64,000 nt of DNA from Pogona vitticeps (lineage: Eukaryota > Chordata > Lepidosauria > Squamata > Agamidae): NCBI RefSeq assembly GCF_051106095.1, contig NC_135795.1, positions 4,332,501 to 4,396,500 of the forward strand. The letters are read 5' to 3'. The notes beneath the pieces are model-generated. The model worked only from the letters and a program-made list of their open reading frames with translations. It was not told the DNA's origin and searched no databases. Below are positions 11,961 through 24,400 of this stretch, piece after piece. Within the stretch, counting starts at the first letter, position 1, and every line of letters begins with the position of its first letter. A program made the translations under genes and the position numbers.

Positions 11961-12985
11961 TTAAGAAATATTTCATGAAGGCCCACGCCATTCCCAGTAA
12001 CTTCCAATCCTTAAAACATTTTTTTTTAAACGTGCACAATTGTTTTCTCACTCAAGATAGCTCATCTTCGAAAGTTTTTAAACTACTGATGTCAAGGACC
12101 AGCCATTCTTTTCCCAGGGCTCCCCCCATCTAGCACTGTGGCATCAGGACTGCCGGTTCCTTAATGGTTCATTACAGCTGTTCATGCAACTTTTCTCCCA
12201 CCCTCCAGCCATCATCCTCATCATCCTAACGAGCGCCTCGGATGCCAGTTCCTCTTTGCCCATCTCTGGAATGGCTTCCGTGCCGGATCCAGCTGCTCTT
12301 GCGTATTTGTTTTCGCAGCACGGAGGGCATCATGGATGGCAGCATTTCCAACCCAGATAAGAGGGTTCCCTCAATTCCGTTCTAAGGTGATTAGGATGAT
12401 GATGATGATGATGATGATGAAAGGACATCAGAAGCAAGGCTTCCTAGGGAAAGCGACCTCGACAAAGCGTTGCGTTTTGGAAGGTTTGCCGCCGGTTGGA
12501 CGCATGTATTATATGTGGGATGATGGGCACCCAGGGCATCATCATCCTTGGTCCCCCACCGCTCGCCAGTGGAAGGGGTGTGTGTGTGTGTGTGTGTGTT
12601 TTCCAGCCCATTGCAAGGCCCGCCGTCTTCCCCACGACCTCCAGAGGCCGGGCAGCCTCAACCCCCCCCCCCCCCGGACTGGCCGATCCTTTGCTCTGCC
12701 TTTTCTTTTAAAGGATTCCGCGCAGGCTGGAAAGCACCAGGGGTCGCATGAGCACCGGAGTAGCCGTTGCTTCCAGCGCGATGCCATCCCTGGCTCTTGA
12801 GTCTCTCGGGGGTGTCACGAGCCGCTGACCCAATCATGGGCGGGGGGGGGAAACAACATTCCTGACCAATCCGCTGCCCCCTGCGCCGGTTGCCGGGTAG
12901 GAATCTGGGGAAAGGGCGAGAAAGGCATCCAAGAGGTAAGGACAAGACCATCATTTACTCATGGCTTCCGGTACTGTTTGGAAAA
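11961..12985. other. GLYR1-ROGDI intergenic region
   Basis: Contains a GAT tract at 12395-12420, a GT tract at 12578-12599 and C runs near 12661-12675 and 12840-12850. Open frames of up to 154 codons here are low-complexity and unsupported. Confidence 0.5.
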
Positions 12986-12989
12986 GCCA

Positions 12990-13446
12990 TCTTGACAACG
13001 CCCCCCACCCCCCAGGTCAGATGCCGCCGCGCGCCGCTCTCGGCCTTCCCAGCTCGAGGGTTGAGGCCGGCCTGTCTCTCCCTTGAGCGGAACCAGGGGA
13101 GAGGGAACAAACCTCTCCGTTCCTCAGGCCGGGAGCTGCCGAACGGATCCCGGTGGCGTCTCACCTTCTTCCCCCCCCACCCCCTCGCGCTTCTCCTTAC
13201 CTCTAGGCTCCCCCCCCCAAGGCCCGGAGGGCGGAGCCACAGGGACCGCGAGGGCCTCGCGGCCAATGAGCGCTCTCGCCACTCAGGAGGCCGCCCAATG
13301 AGGGTCGGGCGCGGGGCGGGGCCCGCGCTTCCCAGCCCCCGAAAGTCCCGCCGCCGCATCCTTGAGGCGAAGAAGCGGCCGGAGAGGCGGCGGTGAGGAG
13401 GAGGACGATGGCGGCGCTGGCGAGCGGGGCCGAGCGGGCCGTCCTG
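12990..13446 (+). promoter_or_regulatory. ROGDI: CpG-island promoter of ROGDI
   Basis: A dense CpG stretch ends at ROGDI exon 1. CCAAT boxes lie at about 13264 (GGCCAATGAGCG) and 13295 (CCCAATGAGGG), with a GC box just after (GCGGGGCGGGGCC). The start codon sits in GACGATGGCGGCG, which resembles a YY1 initiator element. There is no TATA box. A full cAMP-response palindrome TGACGTCA lies at 13553-13560, within intron 1. Confidence 0.75.
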
Positions 13447-16400
13447 GTAAGGGTGGCTGGCCGGCCGGGAGGGGGGAGGAGTCCGGGTTGCTATAGCGAC
13501 GGAGGTGCTCCTCTCCCGTTTCTATTTCGACGGGGGGGAAGGACCCGGCGTGTGACGTCATGACCCCGTCTTTCTCCCGCTCTGCAGGGCAGTATTCCCT
13601 TTTCCCGCGGGCACCGGTATCCGCTGTTCACGTATCGGCGGTCTGACTTGTTTTTTAAAAAATGCTAGCTCTTGAAAGAGTAGGTTACCTGAACTGGGCT
13701 CTAGAGGGAGCCAGAGGCCGTGCCATGTCCTGCTTTCGCTGTTATCCGCGTTTTCCGGCATCCGCGGGGGGCTTGGCACCCATCCCTGGGGGCTGCGGGC
13801 ACCTTCCTGCAGGGCTGTTGCTGTCCTTCATCACCTGGGGTGGGAGTGATTGTGCCTGAACCAGGAGTCTTGTGGCCCAGGTTGGCTTGGCACATTGGTG
13901 TTCAAGGACCGCAGCTCTCCCACCCCACGCTTCCAGGGGGCATGAAGTGTGGCCTCCCCCCAGGGGGGATGATCACATGGGGCAGAAGAGGCTGGGGGGG
14001 AAACTTAAGGGCCATTGCAAGTCGAATGGGGGAACCTGGGCCAGGATTCCCCCTTTCTCTGCCCCCCCCAGTCGCCCTTGGGGCTGGAGAAAAACCTGGA
14101 TTCTCACCCACCCCTCGGCTGTCAGCTGCGCTCGACCCGTCGCCTCGGCTTCCTTCCAGCCTCAGCAAGGAGATCCTTGGGACAGAGTCGCGACCGGAAT
14201 GCACGCCGCTGAAGATCATCATCCCACCCGGGCCTCCTCGCATCCAGGCTTCATCCTTTGGGGGGTCAAGGGAGACCCGGGAGGTCCCATTTTCCTGTTC
14301 CCAGCATTTTCCGGCGCTGCTTTCTTAAAACAGAGGCCTTTTCCGTGGCTGCAGAGCCCCCAGAAGACCCTCCGGCGTAACCGGCCCTGCCGGGACAGCT
14401 CAGTCGGTGGGCGCACCCCAAAGGCAGGAAGGGTCGGAAGCATCGTGCATGAGCTTTTAAATTGGAGTAAATGAACGCTCTCCTTTGCCCTCCCTTGTGC
14501 TGCTTCTTTCAACGGGCCAGCCGGAGGCTTTTGCTAAACGAGTGGCCCGTGATTCTGCCCGTCGTCCTCCGTGCCATCTCTTTAAAGATCGACTCCTTCA
14601 GCTTAGGAGGAGGCATCGGTTTAACTCTCCTCCGCAATTAGTTTTAATCCTTTATTAGTCAGACAGCCTCTTTCTTCGTTCTTCCATCTTAGAAACCTTT
14701 GGCTTTTAGGCCTTTCTCCATAAATCCTGGGCATATCCTAGCACAGGTCTGGATCAACTGCCGGATCCCTTGGTGACCTGCCGGAGGAATTTCAGACTCC
14801 TAATTATTTAACAACAGGAGCTAAAGATAAAATTCCCTACCTTAGTGCCTCTAATGAAGAAGATCAGGTAATCAGGACGGCTGTATAGATTTAAAAAACT
14901 GCCACTCCATTCCCTTCTGGGACTCAGTTGCTAGATTCAATATTTATTTATTTATTAATGTAATATATTTTTAACCTCACTTTTCTCCTTGAAAGGACCC
15001 ATATGTCTTCTCCCTTCTGTCGCCGGTTGATGCATCACAGACTCTCGTAAATTAAAAAAAGTGGATTTGACAAGCCTTTCGCTGTTTCAAGCCTGCTGAA
15101 ATGTCACTGATTCTGTGCAGCAAATGGCTGCCCTCGCTGTTATCTTCATTTCCCCCGTGATTTCCTAAGTGCCTTGCAATGCTGTTGCCGAAAAGACTGC
15201 TGTTGGACCCAGATGTACGTTTGCAGTAGTCCTGGGGTGGCTAAGCAGCTAATCCTGCTTCTCCGAGGCTTGTAACGACGGTTACGAGCGCTAGATGAGA
15301 TGCTGCCGGCCCTCTTCAAACTGCCAGCTTCTGGGACCCCTAAACCTTGCAGATTTTTCCTCTGCCGCTTGTGCGATTACTAGTGAGAGGAGCTGGGTTG
15401 GAAGCATTTTTGATTGTGGATTTCGTCTGTAAGAGTCCAGGTTTCTAAGGTGGGGGGTCTCAATCATTCCTAAAGCATGTTGTGGGGGGGGGAGATTAGC
15501 TTATAAGCACTGGGTAAGCACATAGAAGAGCTTCATAAGTGCCCACCCATCATTGCAGGGAGCTGCTTAAAAGATCTCCCTTTTTCCCCCATATCTAACC
15601 TGCCCGGGGGGAGATTCCCCCAAGTCCTGGACATTTATGCCTCAGTAGAAGTTTTACGTGGTGGCACTACGGGTTAAACTGCAGAATCCTCTGTGCTGCA
15701 AGGTCAGAAGACCAGCCGTCGTAAGATCGAATCCATGCAACAGAGTGAGCTCCTATCGCTTGTCCCGGCTCCTGCCAACTTAGCCGTTCGAAAGCATGTA
15801 AAAATGCAAGTAGATAAATAGGGACCACCTCAGTGGGAAGGTCACGGCGTTCCGTGTCTAGTCGCGCTGGCCACGTGACCACGGAAACTGCCTTCGGACA
15901 AACGCTGGCTCTACGGCTTGGAGACGGGGATGAGCACCGCCCCCTAGAGTCGGACCCAACTGGACTAAATGTCAAGGGGAACCTTTACCTTAGAAGTTTT
16001 AGACTTCTTCTGATTCCGAGCAGCTCCTTGTTTTTGTCTTTACCGTTTTTCCAGCATCTTGAGCATAGATCCTTCGAATACGCCTCTTTTAATGAAACTC
16101 GGTCCCGCATTTCTTCCGGCTTCCTTTGGCACGGATGCCTCTGTGCAGACATCTGGTTCTTGCAACCACTGGACGCAACCGCTCTGTACGGAATTGGTCG
16201 GGCCTGCAGTGTCTTTGAGAGGATGGGATGGGGGGAGCCATGCTCTTGATCCCTCTTGCTTCCCTTTAACGAGCTTCTTGGTAACGAAGAGACTCGCCTC
16301 TGCTGGAGGATGCTGATTCCGGAGGCCTTCGGGCTGTTGACGTAGAGGTCTCACAAAGCTGTGATCGGAAACCTTTCGCAAGAAATCTGTGTGCACACCC

Positions 16401-18384
16401 TCGGCTGGGAGGCGTGTAACCGAAACACTCTTGGTTTCAGACCAGAGATGGGAAGGGTTGGGGGGGGGGAAACCTGGGAGAAATGGGGGGAAAGGTGTGT
16501 TTTATTTATTTATTTATTTATTTCCAAAGCCATTTTTCTTCTCCAACCCCCTCCCCGGAAGAAGAAAAAAAATGGAGTGTAGAATATGTTCTTTTACAAT
16601 GATAAAGAATATGTCTGGGATACGGTGTTCAAACAATATGACATGAGAGCTTCATGAAAGGCTTCTGAGACTTTATGTATTTAAGTCCTCTCTACAGATA
16701 TGTAAGTTTTCCAGAAATGTCCATTTTTTTCTGCGGGGGGACGACGACATGTTTCTTCTCCTGTCTTTTTCCTGGGGGGGGGGGAAATGGAAATTTCCAG
16801 AAATTTTACATATCTGTATTGGACAGATATTTGTGGAGAGTTTCGCTCAGCATTGCAGAGCGGCTGCTAGACTGGAATCGTTGGGCCCCAGTGACCAGTC
16901 GTCGGTCGCTTCTAATGAGAAAGAGCAGAAAATGCTGGGCGTTCAGATTCGGTCCTTGCCCTGTACGTTTGGTTGCCTCGTGTAGGAGTAGGGACAAGTT
17001 AGTTATTAAACTAGAGGTGGGCTTGGCAGGGATTATGGACCTCTGAGCAAACCGGTTTGTGTTCCTCAATAAAAAGGAAAAGAACATCCAAGGGAGCCTC
17101 AAGAACATCTCGTGGTGTCCGGTTGCCTTTCAGGGGTCTGATCACATCACGCTGTTTAGTCGAACGGCATAGCGCTGTTTTAGATTCACTCCCATGTAAA
17201 CAGAAGAGGGTTTGGGTTTTTTTTGCTAGCACACCTTAGGTTTGACGTTCCTCTTCGAATCTGCTCTTCCTCAGATTTTTGGGGCTGACTCCACCGGTTT
17301 CTGCAACCAGAAATACCATCGCGGAAACTTCTTTTTTTACTGCAGAATTTAGGAAGATCTGTTTTGTCAGAGCGCGGAACAGGATTTCTGGAATAAAGGG
17401 GGACGAGAAGGGGTTACGCTGGGGAAGAATGAGGTTGGGCGCTGGATTTAAGTCACGCCTGATTGACTGCCGGAAGCTCTGGGAGTTAAGGATGGTATAG
17501 ATCCCTTTTCCAAAGAATTGTGTCCCAGTTTAGCTCAGGAAATATAACCCGTGGATTGTACTGTGTCCTTTTCTTGCTTGCTTTGTGGTCAAACCAGTCT
17601 TTCTTCGCTGTGCGGAGATTTAAGAAGTGGAGACCTAGCTCTTGCACGGCAGAACTGCTTTATACCTGCTGCCTATAAACAAAGGGGACATTGTGTGTTC
17701 AGTGAAGGATTTGTGCGATCCGCTTCCATGCTGAGGGAAGAGAGGGTGTGTGTTGTCTATCCACTTTTCCCCGAGGACAAGAATGGAGGCTCTGTGGATC
17801 TAGGCATAAAAGCGTAGTGAAGAAATGTGCAATAAGGTTAGATAGATGCTCTGCCGGCGCGTGGTACGACCGTTAAAAAAAGGGTGTGTGATCTCCAGAA
17901 ACCGAAATGACCCCAGAGAGTTTAACCAGAGTCACATTTGCTTTCTCGTTTTTGCGATCATGTGAGTTGAAGGAGCAGACGGAAGCGAAGCCTTGATAAG
18001 ATCCCATTGTGCCAGAACCTTGGCCGCCCACCGTTGCTCTCAGCCGACTTTCGGACCCGTTTCAGAGTGCTGTTTTTAATTTAAAGCCCCAACCGCTTGG
18101 CTCCAGGTCATCTGAAGATGGGTCTCCTCTCCTGTAGACCTCTCAGTCGCTCAAAGTCCTCCAGATCTTTCTGTCGAAAGAGCCAAGGAAGATGGCTGGA
18201 GCCGGAAGGGTTAAAGACGGGATCCAAGATGGCAGAATTGGGAGATGCTCCCCGTAGCAAGCAAAGGGCCATCTGGGGGCACGGTGGGTGGGGGGCATGT
18301 AAGGTTAAGCCTAACCTAACTTCGATGGCCTTAGTCAGGATGATTGTTTCCCTGCTACCATTAGGGGGAACAGCAATCTTGAGA

Positions 18385-18415
<31 letters not shown>

Positions 18416-21400
18416 ATTCATTCATATATACACGCATAAAGCTTGTGTGTAAGTATGTATATACTTACAATATATGAATATATCGCTTAATGTATATATT
18501 GTAATTTATACATATATTTTATGTAAGAGTTGTATACAGTACATTTATACATATATAAATATTTCCTTTGAATACAGGAAGAAGAGTTCAAGTGGCTTCT
18601 ACGAGAGGAGGTCCATACTGTCCTTCGGCAATTGCAAGATATTCTGAAGGTAATTTGGGGGGGGGGGGTTGGAATCCTGTTTTCTTCCAGCGGGTTTTTT
18701 TTTGGGGGGGGGTTTACATCATCTTCCTGATACAGGGCTTCCTAGCAACGTTTGGGGCCTTGGAGTTTCCGGGCTCTGCTTTTGCCGGATAGTTTTAAGC
18801 TGATGCCGATCACGATCGAAGCCAGCGAGCGAAGCCATCCACCAAGGAGGATGGAGGTTTCCCTAGTCAAGAGCTAAGTGCCTGCCTGGCCAGGCGGGCT
18901 TCATAGCAGAGAACAGCAAGGCGCTAAAGGTCCTTTCGATCATGGAGCAGAGTTTTTCTTGCCATTTAATTGAGCTTTACCCAAAAGAGAAATGTGAACA
19001 CTCAAGGGTGACTATCGACTAGCAAGCTTCATGAGCTGCTTGCTTGAAGCTTTTTCTGAAAATAATTCCTAGCAGAATTTGCAAGGGGTGCCAAGAAAGG
19101 ACAGGAGCCATGTCGGGTCTCCGATTCAGAGGAGCTTTTAGAACCAGGGAAAGACGTATTCCAGCTCCCTGTACTTGAGGAGAGAACTGGACGCTTGAAC
19201 GTGGACAGGACGGCCTGCCTTCTTGGCGAGGAGAAAGCCTTCGGAACATGTCTTCAAAGGGCAACCTCTTGGCAAACAGAGACTGTGATTAAGGAGATAT
19301 GTGGATAATTAGTAACCTGTCCTGGCAACTGAGGCTACAGCGGAACCCCAAAATTAGATGATAGAGGATTTAGAGAGGTATAAAGAGGACCGTGACCGGG
19401 ATGGTATTCCAGGGGTCCAGAATGACAGACATCCAGGTCCAAACTGTGGAGGGCTACACCCCACTCCTTGATCACCCCCAATTTTTCTTACATTTTTTTA
19501 AAATTAAGAAGTCCCCTCCAGTATCCAGCTTTTTTTTTAAAGGGAGGGGGTTAGAGGACCCCAGCGCACCCTCCAAACAAGATAAAATCAACTCCTAGAG
19601 AGCCAGGGGGAGCAAAAGGGTGGGTGTTCCTCGGTGACCCAAGGAAAAGAAGTTATTTAGGAACCGTGAAGGCTTCTGCTTCTCAGTGTTTCTCCTTTTC
19701 TTCCTTGCCCAGGAAGCATCTCATCGGTTTACGTTGCCCGTTGGCGGCGCCGAGGGATCCATCAAGCAGGAGAACTTTATTCTGGGTAGTTCGAAGTACG
19801 TATTCGGACCTTGGGAGGAGGACCAAGGGAACGGCTTTGGAACCGGTTGCTAAAGGCGTGAGGTGAAGCCACTGGAGCTAGCTGGGGCTCTTGCCGGACT
19901 TGGCCGAGCAGCCTCAGGCCAGACGGTGAGGGAGGGAGAAGGTGACCTGGGGGATCCTGACCCAGCTGGCCTTCCTTTCCTCACCGAAGTCTCCTGCATC
20001 AGCAGAAATGGGCTCTCATATTTCATTCCTGGGAAGCCTTCTGTTGGTGGACTATAGCCTTTGAGTTGGCGTTATTAATTTGCTTCGGAAACTTCTGTTT
20101 GAAAACACCCATGTTCCTTTGTTGCCCCCTTGGTGTAAGGGGGGGTGTCTGCCATCATGTATTGTACTCCACCCTCCATATCTTAACTTCTTTCAAATCC
20201 CTTCACCTTTCAGCTGTAACTTTTTCCGGGTTTATTTTCTTGATTTCTTATTCCCAGTTATAGCTAAACTGTGGGATAGCCGGAGTGGCTTCTGTTCGCA
20301 TTCATACGTTTCTCCTTTGGTCTGTTCTTCCCATCCTGTGTTGTTTTCCACTCACTTTTGGTTTTAGATGGCCTACCCCTTATGCATATGGCATTTTGGC
20401 CTGTCTTATCAATCATCAAGGTGATCAAATAACTAGAACCCATAAGAAAGAAAATACAGAAGGATTCCCCATATTTATGGGGGATTGGTTCCAAACCCCC
20501 GCAGATGTTGAAAACCATAATAACAAACACTATACATAACGTGATTTTAAAAAAATCCGCAAAAAAATTATTTTCACCATGTATTACCAGAACTAGCCAT
20601 TAGAGGGAGCCAGAGACCATGCTGTTCTTCACCAACAAGACTACGTAGCATGGTCTCTGGCTCTCTCTAGTGGCCAGTTCTGGTAAATATATAATGAAAA
20701 TATGCATTTCTAGTTTTAAGGGCTTCTTGCAAAAACATGTGGCACCCCTTTTATCAAGGTGCTGCTTTTTTTTCTCCCCCCACATGCTCCTTTTTAAAAG
20801 GCTGCCTTCTTCAAGAGAAGGCATCCGCTCTTAACAGCCCCAGTACATCAGCCTCCCTACAGATCTGGATCGGAAGCACCCTGAAGTACAGTACGTCTGA
20901 ATCATTGCAGTGTTAAAAATCAGCATCTTGCTGTGTGACTTTCTCTACTCTGTTGCAATCGGCAAAATACGTTGTAAAAACAACTCAAAGAAGCTGGCGT
21001 CCCTTTTCGCTGTGCAAAGGGTAACACGCCCATGCCAATAATAAGGTGCAAAATTCATTGCCTATCCAAACCTCTCCCGTAGCAAAATTGCCCAGAAATT
21101 GCATGGAGCAGGTACACGAACCCCCTCCTCCAATTAACTGTAGAATTCTCCTAATCTTTGTCTGAACCACAAAATGAGTTAAGAGGAGGAGAATGGAGGA
21201 AGGTTCTGCACTCATTGACCTGTTTTGTGTGTGACAGAGGGCAGCCTGTCCGCCATAATCAGGTCCTTCACGACACCCCGTTTTATCTTCCTGGTCCTGT
21301 TATGCACACAAAGCTGCCGTCTGTCTAAATAACAAACAGAGCTTCAGTTGGCTGAATCAGGTTTGCCCGGATTATCCGAGGTTATTGCTTGCAACGGTTA

Positions 21401-24400
21401 TCAGTCACGAGGCAACAAATTAGTCCTTGGGAGCTTGTGACGGAGGGCGGGTTGTCCTAAAATCAGAATACTGGGACCACCAGTTCTCTCTGCCGTTTTT
21501 GTTGTTGTGGGCTGTCAAGTTACTCCCGACTTAACGGCAGCCCTACAAACGAGCGATCTCCCAAATGCCTTGTCCTCAACCGCCCACCTCCGTTTTTGCT
21601 GACTCAAGCTTGTGGCTTCCGGGGATCAATCCCTCTCACATTGGCTCCTCCTCTTTTCCTGCTGCCCTCTGCCTTTGCCAGCATTAACTGCACTGCCTTT
21701 TATTTCAGTGTTGACCAGGTCAAAGGAATCCTGACCCTTCAGGCTGATGCCCTCTGCCAGGCAGTAAGTATTGGCTGCTTTCCCTTAAAATTAACGAAGA
21801 CTCAGAACAAAGCCAAATTAAGTTTGCATAGGTTTCACAAGGTGCACTACCGATTCCAAGCATTTAAAACAGGTTTCAAACATTTTAAGACACTTAAAAT
21901 GAGTGAAAACGGACATCGGAAAAGCCATTGAAAAGCATTGAAGCCGACTCAATGCTTTTCAATGGCTTTCCGATGGGGGAAACATTGTTTCACTTAGCGA
22001 TGTTTCCTATGGGGATTTTCGCTTAAGGATGGTAATCCGTTCCCATTGGAACGGATTAACCGGTTTTCAATGCATTCCTATGGGAAATGGTGTTTCGCTT
22101 AACGATGTTTTCCCATAGCGATGTTTTTTTGGAACCAATTAACATTTTAAGCGATGCACCACTGTATTATTATTTTAGCTTGTTAACAGCTCGGAACAGT
22201 GCTTTGCGCTCATGAGGTGATACATGAATGAAATAAAAATTAAATTAATTCAAAAGTACTGAGCTGTAGGACCAGAGCAGAAATCATCTTCCACAGATCC
22301 TGTCTGTGTCCAGAGTTCTCAGGTTGTCGTGGCTGCTGATTTGTAGCTTCTCAGCTCAGGATCCGGCCGGATCGTTCACCTCACCCCGCGCTGCCTTGTT
22401 TGCTAACTGCTCGGCCGTACGAAGCTTTTCACCGAACCATTGCTTGCAGGAAAAAAGTTTCCTGGGGGTTCTGCTCTCTTGAGCATTCTGTTTGTTTTGT
22501 GGTGGCTGCTGAAGCATGCTGGGTTTGGCATCGAGACTGCCCTAATCTGGCAACTGACCAGCCACTTGGCAGCTTCCTTTGGAGTAAGGAACCCTTAACA
22601 ACAGGGTGCGCCGAGAGCCGGATCCTGGGCTTTAGGACTTCATTGTGGCAGAATATCCTGCTTTTGCATAGCTATCAAATACAGGGATAAATGCAAAAGT
22701 TCTGCACTGGGGGGGGGGGAGAAAAAACATGTACAGTGGTGCCTCGCTTAACGACAATAATCCATTCCAGGAAAATCCCTGTTAAGCGAAAACATCATAA
22801 AACGAAATTTAAAACCCCATTAAACGCATTGAAACCCATTCAGTGCGTTCCAATGGGGTAAAAACTCACAGTCCAGTGAAGATCCTGCATACAGCGGCCA
22901 TTTTCGCTGCCTGTATAGCGAGGAATCCGTCCCTAAGCAGAGCAGGGAGCCATTTTAAGCACTCGGTGGCCATTTTGAAACCGACGATCAGCTGTTAAAA
23001 AAATATCGTTTTGCGAAGAATCGGTTCCCAAAGCAGGGAACCGATCATTGCAAAGCGAAAAAACCCTATTTAGACCATCGTTTTGCGATCGCAATTGCGA
23101 TCGCAAAAAGATAGTCTTATAGCAATTCCGTTGTAATGCGGGGCAATCGTTAAGCGAGGCACCACCATACAGTTACAAGATGGGGGGATACCTGGTTCAG
23201 TAATGCTAAGCGTGAGAAGGACCTTGGAATTGGTGTGGATCAGAAGCTGAATATAGGAGGCCTTAACAGAAGTCTAGTCTCCAAATCCCAGGAGGTACGA
23301 AGTCCCTCTCTGTTCAGAGCTGGAAATACCAGGGGAAAAAACTTATTAACTGTTAGAGCAGTACAAGAATAGAACCCATGACCTCAGGAGGTGCTCCAGT
23401 GCTGGAGGCCTTCAAGAGAAAATGGGACCCCCCCCCGCCCGACTTGGATTCCTGCCCTGCGCCCGGGGGTTGGCCTCAGAGGCCCCTTCCCACGCCTTGA
23501 TTCTCGGATCCTCTTTCTATTTCCCCTCCTCTGGGGTTCTCGTCTCCAGCCTTTGCTCCTTTCTCTCTCTCTCTCACGGACCTGCATTATACGAACGAAA
23601 CCTACAGTACAGAATTCCCAAGCCTCTGCATTTGATCTGATTGATCCGGAGGTCAGGGAGCAGGACGGGACTCTCCTGAATTTCCATCACCAAGGAACCG
23701 CTGTGAACTGACGGGCATGCTTTCTCTTTGTCAGGATATTAACTTGAAAATGCCCAGGAATAACCAGCTTCTGCATTTCGCGTTCCGGGACGATAAGCAG
23801 TGGAAACTCCAGCAGGTAGGGAGGGAGTCAGCATCCGGTCTTGTGGCATTCTTTGTAATGAACTGCCCTTTTTGAGCAAAGGTGGGCCAGCATCTCCTCC
23901 CGGGGTCGATGGAGTGCAGCTCCCAGGATCCTGCATTCTTGACTTGGGCTCTCTGGATCTGTGAGTTTTGCAGTCCTGCTGTCTGTCTTGGCTTTACAGG
24001 AAAAACAGAAGGAAGTTCCTTTGGGGGAGTGATAAACCCGCATAGGAGATGCTGATAATAATAATTTTTTTTATTTGCGAAGGCTTTTGCAGCTGGGATC
24101 TAATGGTTGTTGTGGGTTTTTTGAGCCAGCCCCAAAAAATGTATATTAGAGCAACTGCTATTTATTTCACTAGCAAATACTAACATAATGTTGTCTCTGG
24201 CTCTAGTGTCCAGTTCTGGTAACCTTGCCTTTAGAAATATATATTTCTAGGATTTTTCTTTTAATAGTTTCGATATTTTCCAACCATGGAGAAGTGAATC
24301 AGCGGAGATTGATCCCGCAGATAACGGGGTCCTATTGTCCTCTCTGGTTTGTGGCTCGGACTTCCATACTGATCTCTTGCCTGTCCTCCTCTTCCAGATT

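Noticed and set aside
12336-12800. A 154-codon frame upstream of ROGDI
   Set aside because: Includes a run of Met from the GAT tract and a Cys-Val run from the GT tract; low-complexity and unsupported.
13720-14474. Overlapping open frames of about 200 codons in ROGDI intron 1
   Set aside because: GC-rich sequence with few stops; open on several frames and both strands, with no homology, splice or promoter support.
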